DNA of 64,000 nt from REEB52 sp964626905 (lineage in GTDB: Bacteria; Chlamydiota; Chlamydiia; Chlamydiales; SM23-39). Location: assembly GCA_964626905.1 (NCBI GenBank), contig CAZVHA010000008.1:1-64000 (forward strand). The letters are read 5' to 3'. This document shows, one piece after another, positions 1 through 7,838 of the stretch. The position numbers were made by a program, and so were the translations under genes. Numbering within the stretch: position 1 is the first letter of the stretch; the number at the start of each line of letters is the position of its first letter. A model generated the notes under the pieces. The model searched no databases and had not been told where the DNA came from. It saw only the letters and a list, made by a program, of their open reading frames with translations.

Positions 1-2
1 TT

Positions 3-194
3 CCATCGGCAACGGTGCCAAGGACGATTGATTTCCGACACAGCATCATTTATCAACTGCAAGTGGGACAGGCTGAATTCAGCGACATGTTCCCCGTGTA
101 TCAGGTGTTCCCTGCGCGAAATTATAAGATGTGTATTGAAATCGAAAAGGGGAAGCAAGAGTGTATAAAACAGAGGCATAGCGGAACTCTTTAA
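3..194 (+). CDS. C-terminal fragment of an unidentified gene
   Basis: An open frame runs in from the left edge and stops at TAA 192-194, giving 63 residues. They read PSATVPRTIDF at the left and end RHSGTL, with a mixed polar and aromatic composition and no recognisable motif. In Chlamydia a conserved hypothetical gene (CT503) lies next to ruvC, and this could be its counterpart, but that is inference from position only. Frame 3 stays open across the whole stretch and the gene stops 43 bases before ruvC on the same strand, so the two could be co-transcribed. Without the rest of the gene no function can be given. Confidence 0.45.
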   Translation, partial: PSATVPRTIDFRHSIIYQLQVGQAEFSDMFPVYQVFPARNYKMCIEIEKGKQECIKQRHSGTL

Positions 195-237
195 CGAACT
201 CCTTTGCAAACAAAGTCAAATCGGCTAAAACTGTTCT

Positions 238-747
238 ATGGGCAAAAAAGAGAAAGAGATTGTTCTAGGAATCGACCCTGGAACGCGCGTGACAGGATAT
301 GGAGCCATTAGCGAGGATTTAAAGCCCATCGATTTTGGCTGCATTCGCCCGCCGCCCAAGCTCTCTCTTGAGATGAGATATAAGATCCTTTTTGAAAGTG
401 TTGAGGCACTCATCGAAAGGCTCAATCCAACTGCTGTTGCAGTGGAGGGGCAATTCGTCTTGAAAAATCCGCAAAGCGCAATCAAACTGGGCATGGCGAA
501 AGGAATGGTCTATTTGGCCGCGGCGAGAAAACAGATCCCCGTTTATGAATTTGCCCCTAAAAAAGCAAAACTTGCCGTCGTGGGAAACGGCTCGGCGAGT
601 AAATTCCAAGTGCAAAAAATGATCCAGTCGCTTTTACGCCTTCCCCAAATCCCCCAACCCGAAGATGCAGCCGATGCCCTTGCACTCGCCATTTGCTGCC
701 TTCACACTTTGAGGACGCAATGTTTGAATCAATCCAAGGTCAGTTGA
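238..747 (+). CDS. ruvC: Crossover junction endodeoxyribonuclease RuvC
   Basis: RuvC cuts Holliday junctions made by recombination, working with RuvAB in the cytoplasm. The 169-residue product has normal family length. The N-terminal GIDPGTRVTGYG carries the first catalytic Asp, VEGQFVLKNPQSA (about residues 69-81) carries the Glu, and DAADALALAICC near residues 141-152 carries the C-terminal acidic residues, so all catalytic motifs look intact. The start ATG at 238 has no strong Shine-Dalgarno sequence. The 3' end overlaps the start of ruvA, so translation is probably coupled. The ruvC-ruvA pair without ruvB is the arrangement seen in Chlamydia. Confidence 0.96.
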   Translation: MGKKEKEIVLGIDPGTRVTGYGAISEDLKPIDFGCIRPPPKLSLEMRYKILFESVEALIERLNPTAVAVEGQFVLKNPQSAIKLGMAKGMVYLAAARKQIPVYEFAPKKAKLAVVGNGSASKFQVQKMIQSLLRLPQIPQPEDAADALALAICCLHTLRTQCLNQSKVS

Positions 748-1304
748 TCGATAAAACTCCCTTAAAAGCAGTTGTGCAAACAGGAGGTATTGGCTATCGC
801 CTCACCATCCCTTTTAGCACCTATTCGCGCCTCCCCAATTTGGGCAATGAGCTCAAACTATACTTGACTCAAGTTGTGCGAGAAGATTCGAACACCCTTT
901 ACGCCTTCTTGGAAAAAGAGGAGCGCGATCTCTTCGAAATTTTGATCACTCTGTCAGGAGTTGGCCCCAAAACAGCTCTTGCCATCATCGGCCATCTCGA
1001 AATCAGCGCTTTTCAAAGGGCAGTTGCAACAGCAGATGTCAGGTTGCTGAGCAAAATCCCCGGCATTGGCAAAAAAACTGCAGAAAGACTCATCATCGAA
1101 ATGAGAGATAAGATCAAAGGAATCAAAACCAAAGGGGCCCCCAGTTCGCTGGAGGGTGGAGTCCTCGGAGATGCCTTGAACGCACTGCTCAATCTGGGCT
1201 ACAACCCCCTCGAGGCCCAAAAAGCAGTTCGAGAGGTTTTAGAGGAAAAGAAGGGGGAAACAGATCTCGGAAAAATCATCACAGCTGCCCTTCAAAAGAT
1301 ATAG
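720..1304 (+). CDS. ruvA: Holliday junction DNA helicase subunit RuvA
   Basis: RuvA binds four-way junctions as a tetramer and loads the RuvB motor. The product begins MFESIQGQLIDK and has the OB-fold N-terminus, then two helix-hairpin-helix motifs, SGVGPKTALAI (about residues 78-88) and IPGIGKKTAERL (about 113-124), and a C-terminal domain with the LGYNPLEA motif that contacts RuvB. ATG 720 is chosen over an in-frame ATG at 693 because it has a GAGG sequence 8 bases upstream and gives the conserved N-terminus. The 194-residue length is normal. It overlaps ruvC by 28 bases. Confidence 0.95.
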   Translation: MFESIQGQLIDKTPLKAVVQTGGIGYRLTIPFSTYSRLPNLGNELKLYLTQVVREDSNTLYAFLEKEERDLFEILITLSGVGPKTALAIIGHLEISAFQRAVATADVRLLSKIPGIGKKTAERLIIEMRDKIKGIKTKGAPSSLEGGVLGDALNALLNLGYNPLEAQKAVREVLEEKKGETDLGKIITAALQKI

Positions 1305-1328
1305 AGGAAATGGTATTCTTCCTGCTCT

Positions 1329-2669
1329 ATGAATCAAGAGACCATTGCAGCTGTTGCTACCGCCCCTGGAGAGGGGGCCATTGCCGTCGTTCGGATCTCT
1401 GGGCCTAAAGCTTTTGAGGTGGCTCAAAGAATTTTTTCAAAAAGGCTCGCCTCTTTCAAGACGCATACAGCTCACTACGGCCATATTTTAAAATCGGACG
1501 GGACCCTCCTCGATAGCGTGCTCCTATTATTGATGCGGGGCCCCCACTCTTATACTGGGGAAGACTCTATAGAAATTTCTTGTCATGGAGGGCAGCTCAT
1601 CACGAGATCCGTTTTGGAGCGCATTTTTGAAGCGGGGGCTCGTGCAGCTACGCCGGGAGAGTTTTCTTTGCGGGCTTTTCTGAATGGGAAACTCGATCTC
1701 GCGCAGGCAGAAGCCGTACAGGAGCTGATCGCAGCGAAGAGCGAGCTAGCACTCGAAAACGCAGAAAAACAACTCGAGGGGGCTCTTTCTGAAAAGGTGA
1801 TGCAATTTCAAAAAGAGTTAACCGATATTGCCGCCATCTTGGAAGCATGGGTCGATTTTCCCGAAGAGGGACTCGAATTTGCATCGATGGATGAAATTTT
1901 GAGCAGGCTCGAAAAGATCCTTTTTCAAATGGAAAAACTCCAAAAGACCTTCCACGATGGGAAAGTCCTCCACGACGGATGCTCTCTTTGTCTCATCGGC
2001 TCTCCCAATGTTGGAAAATCCTCTTTAATGAATGCGCTTCTCGGCAAAGAAAGGGCCATTGTGACCGATATTCCGGGGACAACGCGCGATCTTCTCGAAG
2101 AGGATTTAAGGCTCGGCGCCCTCCACTTTAAATTGATCGATACAGCGGGAATTCGGACGACGGATGAGGTGATTGAACGGGAGGGGATCCGCAGATCCCA
2201 AATGGCGATGCAAGGAGCCGATCTGATCCTTTTACTGCTCGATGCAAGTCGCCCCCTTTCCAATGAAGATCGGACCCTCCTCGCATTGGCGCCTGAGGAA
2301 AAAACCATCGTCGTTTGGAATAAAACCGATATCCAAAAGCCGAATGAGCTCCTCGCGGCAATCCAGATTTCAGCGAAAAAAAAGAGCGGCATCGACGATT
2401 TGAAAAAAGCGATCGATCAGAGAATTTGGGAAAAAGGGGCCCCCTCCAAAGAGGAAGTGCTCATCACTAAATTGCGCCACTATGAGGCGCTAAGGAATGC
2501 AATCGAATCGGGCAAATCGGTGGTCCATGGACTGAAATCGGGCATATCAGCCGAATTTGTCGCATCAGATATCCGCTCAGCTCTGAAAGAATTGGGCAAA
2601 ATTATCGGAACCGATGTGACCGAAGATATTTTGAGCGCCATCTTCTCGAAATTTTGCCTCGGGAAATAG
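1329..2669 (+). CDS. mnmE: tRNA modification GTPase MnmE
   Basis: MnmE, with MnmG, forms the 5-carboxymethylaminomethyl or aminomethyl group on wobble uridine 34. The N-terminal formyl-THF-binding domain begins ETIAAVATAPGEGAIAVVRISG. The embedded G domain shows G1 GSPNVGKSS (about residues 221-229), G3 DTAGIR and G4 NKTD. The C-terminus ends FCLGK, matching the family's CxGK signature with its catalytic Cys. At 446 residues it is full length. It lies 24 bases after ruvA on the same strand and may belong to the same transcript. Confidence 0.96.
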   Translation: MNQETIAAVATAPGEGAIAVVRISGPKAFEVAQRIFSKRLASFKTHTAHYGHILKSDGTLLDSVLLLLMRGPHSYTGEDSIEISCHGGQLITRSVLERIFEAGARAATPGEFSLRAFLNGKLDLAQAEAVQELIAAKSELALENAEKQLEGALSEKVMQFQKELTDIAAILEAWVDFPEEGLEFASMDEILSRLEKILFQMEKLQKTFHDGKVLHDGCSLCLIGSPNVGKSSLMNALLGKERAIVTDIPGTTRDLLEEDLRLGALHFKLIDTAGIRTTDEVIEREGIRRSQMAMQGADLILLLLDASRPLSNEDRTLLALAPEEKTIVVWNKTDIQKPNELLAAIQISAKKKSGIDDLKKAIDQRIWEKGAPSKEEVLITKLRHYEALRNAIESGKSVVHGLKSGISAEFVASDIRSALKELGKIIGTDVTEDILSAIFSKFCLGK

Positions 2670-2677
2670 ACCCATTC

Positions 2678-2707
2678 TTGACTAAAACCCGTTTTAGGTC
2701 TTAAGCT
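2678..2707 (+). promoter_or_regulatory. possible promoter with a perfect dyad in the spacer
   Basis: TTGACT at 2678-2683 resembles a -35 box. A weak -10 candidate starts at about 2701 (TTAAGC). The spacer contains a perfect inverted repeat, CTAAAAC / GTTTTAG (2682-2697, 2-bp centre). The site sits 25-50 bases ahead of the hypothetical gene at 2732. It could be an operator-controlled promoter. A terminator for mnmE is less likely because no T-run follows. The call rests on pattern only. Confidence 0.3.
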
Positions 2708-2731
2708 CGGCCCTTAGAAAATTGGGTTTTC

Positions 2732-4306
2732 ATGATTACCGCGGCGTTGTTACTTGATTTGGCTGCAAGACTCCAAGAAGAGCCAGATGATAAAAATCGA
2801 GTCAAAGCCCTCAAAAATGAGACCGTTAAATGGGCGAGTTCAATCGCAAATAACGGCAATCCTCACAAATTCTTCGCGATTAAGCTAGAACTCGCAGTAC
2901 ATAAGCTCGATGAAGCATCTAACGATCAAGTCACAGAGACTGCCAAAAAGGTGGAAAACGTTCTTACATATTACAATCTGTTTTTGATGCTTAAGATTAC
3001 AGATGGGACAACCGTGGACGATCAAATATTTAAGGAAAAATTGGAAGAATGTGATTTAGTCTCTTTGAATTCTTATTTAGTAAAGCAACAATTATCTGTG
3101 GGTCAAGTGGATCAACTCATCTCCTGGGCATTCTATTATGAGAAAGTTTCTGACATTGACTTGGGCCTAATCACCTATTATTACCAAGATCTGCAAATAG
3201 AAACGCGAAGGGTGATTGATCAGTGGTTTGATGTAAAAGCGGGCCAGATCTGGAAAAATATTGCCGATGGTCTATTGAGAATTCAAAAGGATTTGACAGG
3301 GAAGGAGCACATTTTTCCCTTCAGTGGTCTCACTTTGCGAAAAGAGGATTTAGCAGATCTGTTGAGTGCGACTGGGAAGCTGATCCAAGTAAAGAACCGG
3401 GTTAATCTGCGGCAAAAATGGAAAGAATTTCTTGAAGCCTTAAAGAGTGGAAATTACGAGGAGGTAGAAGATCTTTTGCAGACGGTATGTGACATGGTGA
3501 ATCCTTGCGACCAAGCTTCTCTCGATGAGGCAATCAAAGCGCGGGATGTCGATGCTATCAACGCCATTCTATCGGAGGCAGAGCTGACAAAAGCCACAAT
3601 TCAAAGTTTGGTTACAATAGCTCACCGAGAAGGGTGGCTTCAAGAGATCAGCATTATACTGGCATCGGAGCACATGAACCTGGTGCAAGATGATATGGTA
3701 AGCGCAGTTGAGAGCTGTGTAATGGAGGAGTCAAAAAAACAATGGGCAGACATTGCGGCTCAGGTAGAACTTATCCAGCGGCATTTCAGTGGAAAAAAGG
3801 AAGAGACGTCTACTCCAAATGACGCTGATCACGAGAGATTGATCCACCAGTTTGTGAAAGAGATCGATGCCTCGTTAAGGCAAAGCGAAAATTTACCCCC
3901 CAAGCTAGGCAATTATTGGGCAGCATTCAAAATCGCTTTGCAATTGAAAGATTTTGCAGATATGTACGCTTACATTGACCAAATTCTTCCGATCATCTTG
4001 CGTCCTACTGCTCCACCCCCGCCATCACCAGTTGCGGTGGATGATGAAAAAGGGGGAGAAAGCGAGGAAGAGTATTATTACTTTGAGTTTCCCACGGATG
4101 ATCGAAAGTCAGATCCTCCGATAGATCAAATGAAAGAGGCGATTCGACATAATGATGTGAACACATTAAGAACTCTCCTTGAGGATCATGGATTTTACTT
4201 ATCACCTGAGCAATTTAAAACTCTTGTTCAAATGGCCGCGGGGAAAAGCGATTGTCTGAATAAGATTTTTGATCATGCGGCTTGCCCGGCGGAGCTCATT
4301 TTCTAA
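2732..4306 (+). CDS. hypothetical protein with three internal helical repeats
   Basis: This 524-residue protein matches no family I recognise. It has no signal peptide or clear membrane segment and looks soluble and mostly helical. A motif of about 35 residues recurs at roughly 101-134, 263-298 and 466-503. Each copy has a charged helix, a conserved D-V/L-x-x-L/I-N/R core, a leucine near position 25 and an L-I/V-x-x-A ending (EECDLVSLN, KARDVDAIN, RHNDVNTLR). The unit is ankyrin-like in length and layout but is not a canonical ankyrin. A proline run and an acidic stretch (about 426-450) separate the last copy from the rest. It could be a host-interaction protein, which is inference. Confidence 0.75.
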   Translation: MITAALLLDLAARLQEEPDDKNRVKALKNETVKWASSIANNGNPHKFFAIKLELAVHKLDEASNDQVTETAKKVENVLTYYNLFLMLKITDGTTVDDQIFKEKLEECDLVSLNSYLVKQQLSVGQVDQLISWAFYYEKVSDIDLGLITYYYQDLQIETRRVIDQWFDVKAGQIWKNIADGLLRIQKDLTGKEHIFPFSGLTLRKEDLADLLSATGKLIQVKNRVNLRQKWKEFLEALKSGNYEEVEDLLQTVCDMVNPCDQASLDEAIKARDVDAINAILSEAELTKATIQSLVTIAHREGWLQEISIILASEHMNLVQDDMVSAVESCVMEESKKQWADIAAQVELIQRHFSGKKEETSTPNDADHERLIHQFVKEIDASLRQSENLPPKLGNYWAAFKIALQLKDFADMYAYIDQILPIILRPTAPPPPSPVAVDDEKGGESEEEYYYFEFPTDDRKSDPPIDQMKEAIRHNDVNTLRTLLEDHGFYLSPEQFKTLVQMAAGKSDCLNKIFDHAACPAELIF

Positions 4307-4359
4307 AATCTACCGCACCCGCATTGATCGATTTGGGGCTTTGTGACACAATCAGCTCT

Positions 4360-5790
4360 ATGCAGGGATACAAAGTGGTCACGGCCGAAGAGATGGCTCT
4401 CATCGAGAAAGGGGGCGACCCTGAGCGCTATATGCAGACGGCTGGGCGCGCTGTCGCAGGAGTGGCCATCGCCCACATCAAAAGGCAAAATCTATCTAAA
4501 AAAGTGACTCTTCTTGTCGGTGTTGGGAATAACGGGGGTGACGCCTATGCCGCAGGGCTTTGGCTCTTAAAAGAAGGGTTTGAGGTGGCAGCTGTCTCGC
4601 TCCCCGGCGAATTGAGTCCTCTCAACAAAAAATTTCGGGAAAAATTTCGGAAAAAACAGGGCAAATTCACAGATACCTTGCAAGGGCTCCTCATCGATGG
4701 ACTCCTCGGAACCGGCTTTCACGGAAAACTCAAACCCAAATTTGCAGCCCTCATCCAAAAGGCAAACAGCTCGGATTTCCCGATCATCGCCATCGATATC
4801 CCCTCTGGGATCAACGGGACGACGGGAGAAAATGGGGGAGATGCCGTCATCGCAACTGAGACGGTGACGCTCGGTCTGCCCAAAATCGGCCTTTTTATTG
4901 AAAAAGGGTGGAACTGCGTCGGCAAATTGCACGTTGCCGATTTCGGCCTTCCTAAAGAGGCGATCGCCGCTGCGACGGCTGTCGCTTATATTCCAAAGAG
5001 GTTGGAATTGCCCAAAATCACAAGAGTGCGCCACAAATATCAGGCAGGTTATGTGATCGGATATGCCGGCTCCAAAATGTTGCCAGGGGCTGCGAAATTG
5101 GCCGGGATTGCCGCACTCAAAGTGGGCGCAGGGATTGTGCGCCTCTTTCATCCGGAAGAAATTGGCCCTGTCCCTTTCGAGCTCATTTGCAATGAGTGGT
5201 CGAAAGAAGCGTGGCAAGAGGCGCTTCAAAAATGTGCTGCCGTATTTATCGGGCCAGGTCTCGGCGTCAAAAGGGCCAAAGAGTGGATCCAAACGGAGCT
5301 TAAAAAGATTAAGAGGCCCTGTGTCATCGATGCCGATGCCCTTTTACCAGATGTTTCCTATCCGAAAGGGGCCATTTTAACGCCCCACCGCGGCGAAGTT
5401 TTGCGCCTTTTAAAGCTGAAAAAAGCTCCCAAAGACGAGGAGCTCTTTGCAAAAGTGATCCGTTTTTGCACGCGCCATCAACTCTACCTCGTTTTGAAAG
5501 GGGCGCCAAGTTTCATTTTTGGCCCCAAACACAATCCGATCATCATTCCGAGAGGTGATCCAGGCATGGCCAGCGCCGGTATGGGAGATGTATTGACCGG
5601 AATGATTGCAGGGCTCCTCGCGCAAGGGGTAAATCCCTATGAGGCGGCCATTTTAGGGGTGAGTTTACACGCGATGAGTGGGGAAATTGCAGCCAATATC
5701 CTCACCTCCTACTGTTTGACAGCGAGCGATCTGATCGATTTCATGCCAGCTGCATTTCACGACGTGTTGCAAGGCCATGATATTGTTTGA
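4360..5790 (+). CDS. nnr: bifunctional NAD(P)H-hydrate repair enzyme Nnr
   Basis: The enzyme repairs hydrated NAD(P)H. The YjeF-type N-terminal half epimerises the hydrate and the ribokinase-like C-terminal half dehydrates it using ATP or ADP. The epimerase part shows VGVGNNGGDAYAAG (about residues 52-65) and AIDIPSGINGTTG. The dehydratase part shows the GPGLG motif and, near the C-terminus, GMASAGMGDVLTGMIAGLL. The product is 476 residues from ATG 4360. An upstream in-frame ATG at 4282 would overlap the preceding gene and add a non-conserved leader. The 3' end overlaps the opposite-strand epimerase gene by 50 bases, tail to tail. Confidence 0.93.
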   Translation: MQGYKVVTAEEMALIEKGGDPERYMQTAGRAVAGVAIAHIKRQNLSKKVTLLVGVGNNGGDAYAAGLWLLKEGFEVAAVSLPGELSPLNKKFREKFRKKQGKFTDTLQGLLIDGLLGTGFHGKLKPKFAALIQKANSSDFPIIAIDIPSGINGTTGENGGDAVIATETVTLGLPKIGLFIEKGWNCVGKLHVADFGLPKEAIAAATAVAYIPKRLELPKITRVRHKYQAGYVIGYAGSKMLPGAAKLAGIAALKVGAGIVRLFHPEEIGPVPFELICNEWSKEAWQEALQKCAAVFIGPGLGVKRAKEWIQTELKKIKRPCVIDADALLPDVSYPKGAILTPHRGEVLRLLKLKKAPKDEELFAKVIRFCTRHQLYLVLKGAPSFIFGPKHNPIIIPRGDPGMASAGMGDVLTGMIAGLLAQGVNPYEAAILGVSLHAMSGEIAANILTSYCLTASDLIDFMPAAFHDVLQGHDIV

Positions 5791-6721
5791 ACCAGTCGAT
5801 GAAATAGAGGATCCCCTCTTCTAAGGGGACACTTGGCTGAAATCCGAGCTGTTTTTGGCTTTTTTCAATATCGGCAAAGGTCTCAACCACTTCGCCCGGC
5901 TGCATCGGAAGTAGCTCCTTAATCGCCACTTTCTGAAGCGCCTCTTCAATCAATTGAATGAGATAGAGCAGGTCGATCGGCCGGTTATTGCCGAGGTTAA
6001 AAATCTCGTAGCTGGCTCCTAGATCGATGGCTGCAATGGTCCCTTTCACAATGTCGTCGATATAGGTAAAATCGCGCTTCATGGCCCCCCGGTTAAACAC
6101 CTGAATCGGCTCCCCATCTAAGATCTGGCGGGTGAAGCGGTAATAGGCCATGTCGGGCCGCCCCCACGGGCCATAAACGGTAAAATAGCGCAAAGCTGTC
6201 ATCGAGAGGCCGTAAAGATGGTGATAGGCGTGGGCAATCACCTCATTTGCCTTCTTTGTGGCGCCGTAAAGATTGGTCGGATGATCGGTTTGATCCTCCA
6301 CGTCAAAGGGGCTTTTTTTGTTGAGCCCATACACGGAAGAGGAGGAGGCGTAGACGAACCTGATGGAGGGAAAGAGGCGCAAAACTTCCAAAATGGAGAC
6401 AAACCCTTGCAAATTCGACGCGACATAATCGTCCGGATGGGAGAGGGAGTGGCGCACCCCCGCTTGGGCTGCCAGATGGACGATATGGGTGATCCCATGT
6501 TTCAAAATGAGGAGTTTGATCTGATCTTTATCGCAAATGTCTGCCGAAATGACCTCGATCTTCTGCTTTTTTAAAAGAGCTGCCCTCGCTTTTTTTAAAT
6601 TGAGATCGTAGTAGCTGTTGAAGTGGTCCATTCCAACACAAAAGTCGCCCCGCTTCTTTAATGCCTGGGCTAGATGAAACCCGATGAATCCAGCAGCGCC
6701 AGTAATCAGAATCTTTTTCAT
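5741..6721 (-). CDS. NAD-dependent epimerase, probably UDP-glucuronate 4-epimerase
   Basis: This short-chain dehydrogenase-type sugar epimerase has 326 residues. It has the Rossmann motif ITGAAGFIGFH at the N-terminus, then NSYYDLNLKKARAALL, characteristic of the UDP-glucuronate 4-epimerase (CapI/WbpP-like) branch. Catalytic residues lie in SSSVYG (Ser) and LYGATKKANE (Tyr-x-x-x-Lys). The product would interconvert UDP-glucuronate and UDP-galacturonate for a surface polysaccharide. It lies divergent from the wza-like gene, with a 64-base intergenic space likely holding promoters for both. Substrate assignment is family-level inference; UDP-glucose or UDP-GlcNAc epimerase is the alternative. 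Confidence 0.85.
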   Translation of the reverse strand: MKKILITGAAGFIGFHLAQALKKRGDFCVGMDHFNSYYDLNLKKARAALLKKQKIEVISADICDKDQIKLLILKHGITHIVHLAAQAGVRHSLSHPDDYVASNLQGFVSILEVLRLFPSIRFVYASSSSVYGLNKKSPFDVEDQTDHPTNLYGATKKANEVIAHAYHHLYGLSMTALRYFTVYGPWGRPDMAYYRFTRQILDGEPIQVFNRGAMKRDFTYIDDIVKGTIAAIDLGASYEIFNLGNNRPIDLLYLIQLIEEALQKVAIKELLPMQPGEVVETFADIEKSQKQLGFQPSVPLEEGILYFIDWFKQYHGLATRREMQLA

Positions 6722-6785
6722 AGCTCTCTAAAATATCTTGTGCTATACAAATGACTACCCTTTATCTTAAAGGCCCGAATTCTTT

Positions 6786-7838
6786 ATGACAAGGATCATT
6801 CTTAGTGTCACTCTCGCTTTTTACCTCGCCAGTTGTAGCGGTCCCTACATGGGCAAAGATCTATATGGCGCCGATGAATTTGTCATGGACTCATATAAAA
6901 TCCGGGAGGGGAAGTTTTCCATCCTCGAAATGGGGGGTGTCTGTGTCGACGAGCTCGAAGAGCAGCTACTCGAGGAGTATCAAGACCGAATTCATGAAAA
7001 TGATGTGCTCCAAATTGCCCTCTACCACCCCAAAAGGACCGATCTCGTCCAGGCGGTTGCCTCTATCGGAAATATGATCGGCTACAGAGTGATCAATGGG
7101 CAAATTCGGCTCCCCGACGCCCCGCCCATGGAGATCGCCGGCCTCACTCTCGACGAGGCGCGGCAAAAAATCGAGGGGTATTACCGGTCAGAGATCAAAG
7201 ATACCGAAGTGTTCGTCTCGTATAGGGAGCGGATCGAGAGGAAAGTGGAGCTCATGGGACTTACTGGCGTTTCAAGCGTTGCTGTCGACGGGAAATTGCG
7301 CCTTTTCGATCTCCTATCCAAAGCGCGGGTGCCGGTCGATGCCAATCTGTTCAAAAGCTATGTTTTGAGAAATGGGCGGATGCTCTCCGTTGACTTGAGA
7401 AAGCTGATCAAAGAGGGGGACATGACCCAAAATATCGTCATGCAGGGAGGGGATAAAGTCTATATCGCCGAGCCGAGCGCCGCATCTCTCATGGTGATGG
7501 GGGAAGTGGCAAGAGAGCGGACGATCTCTTTGCCGAATGGGTTTATGTCTTTAAGACAGGCTTTAGCCGAATCGGGGGGGATCCCATATACGGGCGATAA
7601 ATCATATATTCAAATCATTCGGGGCAGTATTTGCCGTCCCAAAATTTACACCCTGAGCTGGGAGCATGTCATTCACTTACCCAACGATAGCCTTTTACTC
7701 ATGCCAGGAGATATCGTCTATGTCGCAGCGAAGCCAATCACCGAGTGGAACCGCTTTATCTCACAGCTGCTCCCCAGCTTTACTGGAGTCGATGTGATGT
7801 TCAAAAGTTGTTCTGGCTGGGGGATTGTCATTCCTTGA
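6786..7838 (+). CDS. Wza-like polysaccharide export lipoprotein
   Basis: This is an outer-membrane polysaccharide export protein (poly_export/SLBB family). The 350-residue product starts with a lipoprotein signal ending in the lipobox LASC (Cys at about residue 17). A polysaccharide-export domain follows (IHENDVLQIALYHPKR, then LPDAPPMEIAGLTLDEARQKIEGYY) and then SLBB-like repeats, including LMVMGEVARERTISLPNG and MPGDIVYVA. It overlaps the Wzc-like gene by one base (TGATG), a strong sign that the two act together. A Wza/Wzc pair is unexpected in an obligate intracellular chlamydia and implies a secreted capsule-like or biofilm-like glycan. Confidence 0.9.
   Translation: MTRIILSVTLAFYLASCSGPYMGKDLYGADEFVMDSYKIREGKFSILEMGGVCVDELEEQLLEEYQDRIHENDVLQIALYHPKRTDLVQAVASIGNMIGYRVINGQIRLPDAPPMEIAGLTLDEARQKIEGYYRSEIKDTEVFVSYRERIERKVELMGLTGVSSVAVDGKLRLFDLLSKARVPVDANLFKSYVLRNGRMLSVDLRKLIKEGDMTQNIVMQGGDKVYIAEPSAASLMVMGEVARERTISLPNGFMSLRQALAESGGIPYTGDKSYIQIIRGSICRPKIYTLSWEHVIHLPNDSLLLMPGDIVYVAAKPITEWNRFISQLLPSFTGVDVMFKSCSGWGIVIP

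Noticed and set aside
2682..2697. Dyad read as a terminator of mnmE
   Set aside because: No T-run follows and the stem is AT-rich; an operator-like role is at least as likely.
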